Assembly: GCF_025399895.1 (NCBI RefSeq)
Contig: NZ_JAODUA010000006.1
Location: 124,001 to 188,000, forward strand
DNA: 64,000 nucleotides
Direction: 5' to 3'
DNA from: Streptomyces sp. ASQP_92
Lineage (GTDB): Bacteria; Actinomycetota; Actinomycetes; Streptomycetales; Streptomycetaceae
Shown here one piece after another: positions 60,614-64,000 of this stretch (position 1 is the first letter of the stretch; each line of letters starts with the position of its first letter). Made by a program: the position numbers and the translations under genes. The notes below the pieces were generated by a model. It was given only the letters and a program-made list of their open reading frames with translations, was not told where the DNA came from and ran no database searches.

Positions 60614-61435
60614 TCAGACCCCCGGGGGCAGGGAATCCCCCCGCACCGTCTGGACGTCCAGAGCGACCCGCAACGTCGTTCCGATCGCCGAAACCCCCGC
60701 CCGCACCACCTGGTTGTAATTCATCGCGAAATCCTCGCGCCGCAGCTCCGCCGTCGCCCGGTACGCCGCCCGCACCCCGCCCCACGGGTCGGGACCCGTA
60801 CCGAGGTAGGAGAGGTCGAGGTCGACCTCGCGGAGTACGCCGTGCAGGGCGAGTTCGCCGTGGACCGTCCAGCGGTCGGGGCCCGCCGGGGTCAGGCCGT
60901 GGCTGCGGTAGGTGATCTCCGGGAAGCGCTCGACGTCGAGGAAGTCCGGCGACTTCAGATGCCCGTCGCGCATCGCGTTGCCCGTGTCGATGGAGGCCGC
61001 CCCGATGACCGCCTCGACCCGCGACTTCTCCAGGTCCTCCGCGATCTCGATGCGTCCGCCGAACTCCCCGAAGCGGCCGTGCACGCTGGAGATCCCCAGG
61101 TGCTGGGCGACCGCGCCGACCGAGGAATGCGCCGGGTCGATCGTCCAGGGCCCCGGCGGCGGCAGCTCGACGCCGCCCTGGCGGGCCAGTACCACCGTGC
61201 CGACCGAGGCCCGGCCGCTCGCCGTCACCAGTGCCGTGGAGGCGGCCGGCGCGTAACCGACGGCCGTCACGATCACCGTGTACGGGCCGGGCGCGAGGTC
61301 CGCGTCGGCCGTGACCGATCCGTCCTCGGCCGCCGCAGCGCGCAGCACCTGCGTGCCCGTCATGTCGGTCATCGTCACCACGGCGTGCGAGAGTGCCCAG
61401 CCGTCGCGCGTCCTGACCTGTGCCCGCAGTCCCAT
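60614..61435 (-). CDS. YceI family lipid-binding protein with N-terminal carboxypeptidase-regulatory-like domain
   Basis: The 273-residue protein has a beta-sandwich N domain (about 1-85, DGSVTADADLAPGPYTVIVT) and a YceI lipocalin-like domain (about 95-270, WTIDPAHSSVGAVAQHLGIS, VHGRFGEFGGRIEI, SPDFLDVERFPEITYRSHGL). YceI proteins bind polyisoprenoids. No signal peptide is visible. The N domain resembles those at the C terminus of the neighbouring exporter. Confidence 0.88.
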   Translation of the reverse strand: MGLRAQVRTRDGWALSHAVVTMTDMTGTQVLRAAAAEDGSVTADADLAPGPYTVIVTAVGYAPAASTALVTASGRASVGTVVLARQGGVELPPPGPWTIDPAHSSVGAVAQHLGISSVHGRFGEFGGRIEIAEDLEKSRVEAVIGAASIDTGNAMRDGHLKSPDFLDVERFPEITYRSHGLTPAGPDRWTVHGELALHGVLREVDLDLSYLGTGPDPWGGVRAAYRATAELRREDFAMNYNQVVRAGVSAIGTTLRVALDVQTVRGDSLPPGV

Positions 61436-61469
61436 CCCGTTCTCTCTTCTCTCCTCGTAAAAAAGTCGG

Positions 61470-61577
61470 GCCCCGGGGGCGGGGCGGCCGGCCGTCCCCT
61501 GCCCGCCGCCCCTGCCCCGGGGCCCATTTCCACACCGGGTGCGGCGGCCGCCTCCGCTCGAAGCGGGCCGCACCCGG
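61470..61577 (-). terminator. GC-rich hairpins between the exporter and YceI genes
   Basis: Two stems: GGGCCCCGGGG with its complement at about 61471-61526, and GGGTGCGGC with GCCGCACCC at about 61537-61577. No clear T-run. Confidence 0.45.
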
Positions 61578-61596
61578 GGGGTCTGGATTACCTCGA

Positions 61597-64000
61597 CTAC
61601 TCGCCGGGGTGGGCGAGTTCGACGTCGTGGCCGTCGACGCCGCGCCCGGCCACGGTCAGCGAGCCGGCCACCGGCGGGTAGCCCGTCGCGATCAGCGTGT
61701 ACTCGCCGGAGGTGAGGTCGGCGAAGGCGTACGCGCCGTCCTCGCCCGTCGTCGCGTTGGCCACGACGTTGCCCGCCGCGTCCAGGAGGGTGACCCGGGC
61801 GTCGGCCAGCGGTCGCCGGTCGGCGCCGCCGCGGATCGTGCCCTGGACCAGCGCCCCGGCCTGGAGCGCGGCCTCGACGCGGGTCACGCCGTGGCCCGCG
61901 ATCTCCACCGGGAGGGCCAGCGGGCGGAAGCCGTCCGCGTTGACCGCGACGGTGACCTGGCCCGGAACGAGCTCGCCGAAGGTGAACTCGCCCGTGGTGC
62001 CGGACTTGCCGGTGGCCAGCAGGTCGCCGCGTACATCGGTCACGATCACCATCGCGCCCTCCACGGGCGCCCCGGTCTCGGCCGCCTTCACCGTGCCGAC
62101 CAGGCCACTGGTGCCGGCCAGGAGGATGTCGTACGCGAGCGGCTCGGCGCCCACCACGATCGTCGAGGCCTGCGGCTGGAAGCCGTCGGCGGCCGCGATC
62201 AGGACGTAGCTGCCGGCGCCGGGCGCGGCGAGCGCGTACCCGCCGTCGGGGCCCGCCACCGCGCGGCCGAGCTGGCTGCCGCCGAGCGAGATCAGGGTGA
62301 CGGCCGCCGAGGCGACGGGCGCCCCTTCGGCGCCGCGGACCGTGCCGCGCACCGGGATGCCGTCCACGACCGGAGCCGGGGTGGTGACGTCCGCCGCGGC
62401 CGGGGCGGCCTCGACCGCCGCCGCCGGGGCGGGGGTTTCGGCGCCCGGCGCCTTCTCGGCGGCGGTGGCGCCCACGGCGTGGGAACGCAGCGGGATCTCC
62501 TTGATGAAGAGGGTGATCAGGAAGGCGAGCAGCGCGCACGGCGCCGCGTACAGGAACACATCGCCGACACCGTGCCCGTAGGCGCTCTCGATGACGGTAC
62601 GGATCGGCGCGGGCAGCGTGGCCAGGTCCGGGATGGCACCGGAGCCGCCGCCGCTCTTGGCCGCGGCCGCGCCCTGCGGGCCGAGCGCGGTGAGCCCGTC
62701 CGTGACGTAGTGGGTGACCCGGTTGGCCATGACCGCGCCGAGCGCCGAGACGCCGACCGCACCACCGAGGGAGCGGAAGAAGACGACGACGGAGGAGGCC
62801 GAGCCGAGGTCGGCGGGGGAGACCTGGTTCTGGGTGCACAGGACCAGGTTCTGCATCATCATGCCGATGCCGAGGCCCATCAGCGCCATGTAGATCGCGA
62901 GGTGCCAGTACGGGGTGTCGTAGCGCATCGTGCCGAGCAGACCGAGGCCCGCCGTCACCAGCACACCACCGCTGACCAGCCACGCCTTCCACTTGCCGGT
63001 CTTGGTGATGATCTGGCCCGAGACGGTGGACGAGATGAAGAGTCCGCTGATCATGGGGATCGTCATGACACCGGACATCGTCGGCGTCCGGCCGCGCGCC
63101 AGCTGGAAGTACTGGGAGAAGAAGACCGTGCCGGCGAACATCGCGACACCCACGAAGAGCGAGGCGAGCGAGGCCAGCGTGATGGTGCGGTTGCGGAACA
63201 GGCGCAGCGGGATGATCGGCTCGCTGGCCTTCGACTCGGCCAGCACGAACAGCGCGCCAAGCACGATCGAGCCGCCGACCATGGCGTACGTCTGCCACGA
63301 GATCCAGTCGTACTTGTCGCCCGCGAACGTCACCCACACCAGGAGCAGCGAGACGGCGGCGCTGATCAGGAAGGCGCCGGTCCAGTCGACCTTGACGTCC
63401 CGCTTGACGACGGGGAGCTTCAGGGTCTTCTGGAGCACGATGAGCGCGATGACGGCGAAGGGCACGCCGACGTAGAAGCACCAGCGCCAGCCGAGCCAGT
63501 CGGTGTCCGTGATCAGACCGCCGAGCAGCGGCCCGCCGACCGTCGCGACCGCGAACGTGGCACCCAGGTAACCGCTGTAACGGCCGCGCTCACGCGGCGA
63601 GATCATGGCGGCCATGATGATCTGGGCGAGCGCGGAGAGACCGCCGACGCCGATGCCCTGGACCACGCGGCAGGCGATGAGCATGCCCGAGCTCTGGGAC
63701 AGACCGGCCACGATCGAGCCGGAGACGTAGATGATCAGGGCTATCTGGACCAGCAGCTTCTTGCTGAAGAGGTCCGAGAGCTTGCCCCACAGCGGGGTGG
63801 TCGCGGTCATCGCGAGCAGCGAGGCGGTGACGACCCAGGTGTAGGCGGACTGGCCGCCGCCCAGGTCGCTGATGATGTGCGGCAGTGCGTTGGAGACGAT
63901 CGTCGAGGACAGGATGGCGACGAACATGCCGAGCAGCAGCCCGGAGAGCGCCTCCATGATCTGCCGGTGAGTCATCGGCGCGCCACTGTCGGACGGCGCG
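61597..64000 (-). CDS. DHA2 MFS exporter with three C-terminal beta-sandwich domains (5' end beyond window)
   Basis: The frame is still open at the window edge; an internal ATG at 63975 gives 792 residues. The 14-helix DHA2 exporter (VAILSSTIVSNALPHIISDL, TPLWGKLSDLFSKKLLVQIA) occupies about 1-500. After an Ala-rich linker come three repeats of a carboxypeptidase-regulatory/CnaB-like fold of about 80 residues each (IPVRGTVRGAEGAPVASAAV; GLVGTVKAAETGAPVEGAMV; LVQGTIRGGADRRPLADARV). These would lie on one side of the membrane and could bind carbohydrate or a partner such as the YceI protein. Confidence 0.85.
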   Translation of the reverse strand, partial: APSDSGAPMTHRQIMEALSGLLLGMFVAILSSTIVSNALPHIISDLGGGQSAYTWVVTASLLAMTATTPLWGKLSDLFSKKLLVQIALIIYVSGSIVAGLSQSSGMLIACRVVQGIGVGGLSALAQIIMAAMISPRERGRYSGYLGATFAVATVGGPLLGGLITDTDWLGWRWCFYVGVPFAVIALIVLQKTLKLPVVKRDVKVDWTGAFLISAAVSLLLVWVTFAGDKYDWISWQTYAMVGGSIVLGALFVLAESKASEPIIPLRLFRNRTITLASLASLFVGVAMFAGTVFFSQYFQLARGRTPTMSGVMTIPMISGLFISSTVSGQIITKTGKWKAWLVSGGVLVTAGLGLLGTMRYDTPYWHLAIYMALMGLGIGMMMQNLVLCTQNQVSPADLGSASSVVVFFRSLGGAVGVSALGAVMANRVTHYVTDGLTALGPQGAAAAKSGGGSGAIPDLATLPAPIRTVIESAYGHGVGDVFLYAAPCALLAFLITLFIKEIPLRSHAVGATAAEKAPGAETPAPAAAVEAAPAAADVTTPAPVVDGIPVRGTVRGAEGAPVASAAVTLISLGGSQLGRAVAGPDGGYALAAPGAGSYVLIAAADGFQPQASTIVVGAEPLAYDILLAGTSGLVGTVKAAETGAPVEGAMVIVTDVRGDLLATGKSGTTGEFTFGELVPGQVTVAVNADGFRPLALPVEIAGHGVTRVEAALQAGALVQGTIRGGADRRPLADARVTLLDAAGNVVANATTGEDGAYAFADLTSGEYTLIATGYPPVAGSLTVAGRGVDGHDVELAHPGE

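Overview
This is a high-GC actinobacterial chromosome segment, almost certainly Streptomyces. The evidence is the codon bias, frequent GTG starts, overlapping ATGA/GTGA gene junctions, a subtilisin-inhibitor gene, SigE-family and OmpR-type regulators, and above all two actinomycete integrative and conjugative elements (AICEs) sitting in tRNA genes. No rRNA operon or CRISPR array is present.

Layout. (1) 1-18405: AICE-1, about 18.3 kb, in a tRNA-Ser(TGA) gene whose 3' part opens the window; a perfect 60-bp att repeat lies at 14-73 and 18346-18405. (2) 18406-35199: chromosomal core with a prim-pol gene, a small secreted protein, a five-gene beta-oxidation operon resembling the mycobacterial igr cholesterol side-chain genes, a DUF1906 protein, a SigE-family sigma factor, an acyl-CoA ligase, a very large PAS/receiver regulator, a subtilisin inhibitor and tRNA-Ser(GCT). 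(3) 35231-47731: AICE-2, about 12.5 kb, in tRNA-Arg(ACG), with a 44-bp att repeat. (4) 47732-64000: a truncated NUDIX gene, an Imm32-like protein, a DUF2797 protein, an amidohydrolase, a response regulator/kinase pair fused in an operon to two polyprenyl-type glycosyltransferase genes, a DHA2 exporter with its TetR regulator, a YceI protein, and a DHA2 exporter with three C-terminal beta-sandwich domains that runs off the window.

The two AICEs share one plan on the minus strand: DUF6284 leader gene, transfer genes (DUF2637 membrane protein, RRQRL zinc protein, FtsK-like TraB, Spd-like membrane proteins), then a replication block (prim-pol, small CxCGRDR protein, DUF3631 ATPase), then xis and int. 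Regulators are divergent on the right.

The strongest new signal is a pair of homologous origin-like structures between xis and the DUF3631 gene. Each is a large inverted repeat carrying ten copies of a 7-bp core with almost identical spacing (9-8-31/32-18 then 18-32-8-9). The core is CCGC(A/C)AC in AICE-1 and CCGCTAC in AICE-2. The elements also carry different 8-bp repeat clusters just past traB (GCTTGTCG versus TCAGGGAG), different integrase arm-type repeats and different operators. They therefore look like two related elements that coexist because their recognition sequences have diverged into separate specificities. A second recurring theme is short tandem repeats that begin at the stop codon of a gene (44 bp x 7, 35 bp x 2.5, 29 bp x 2).
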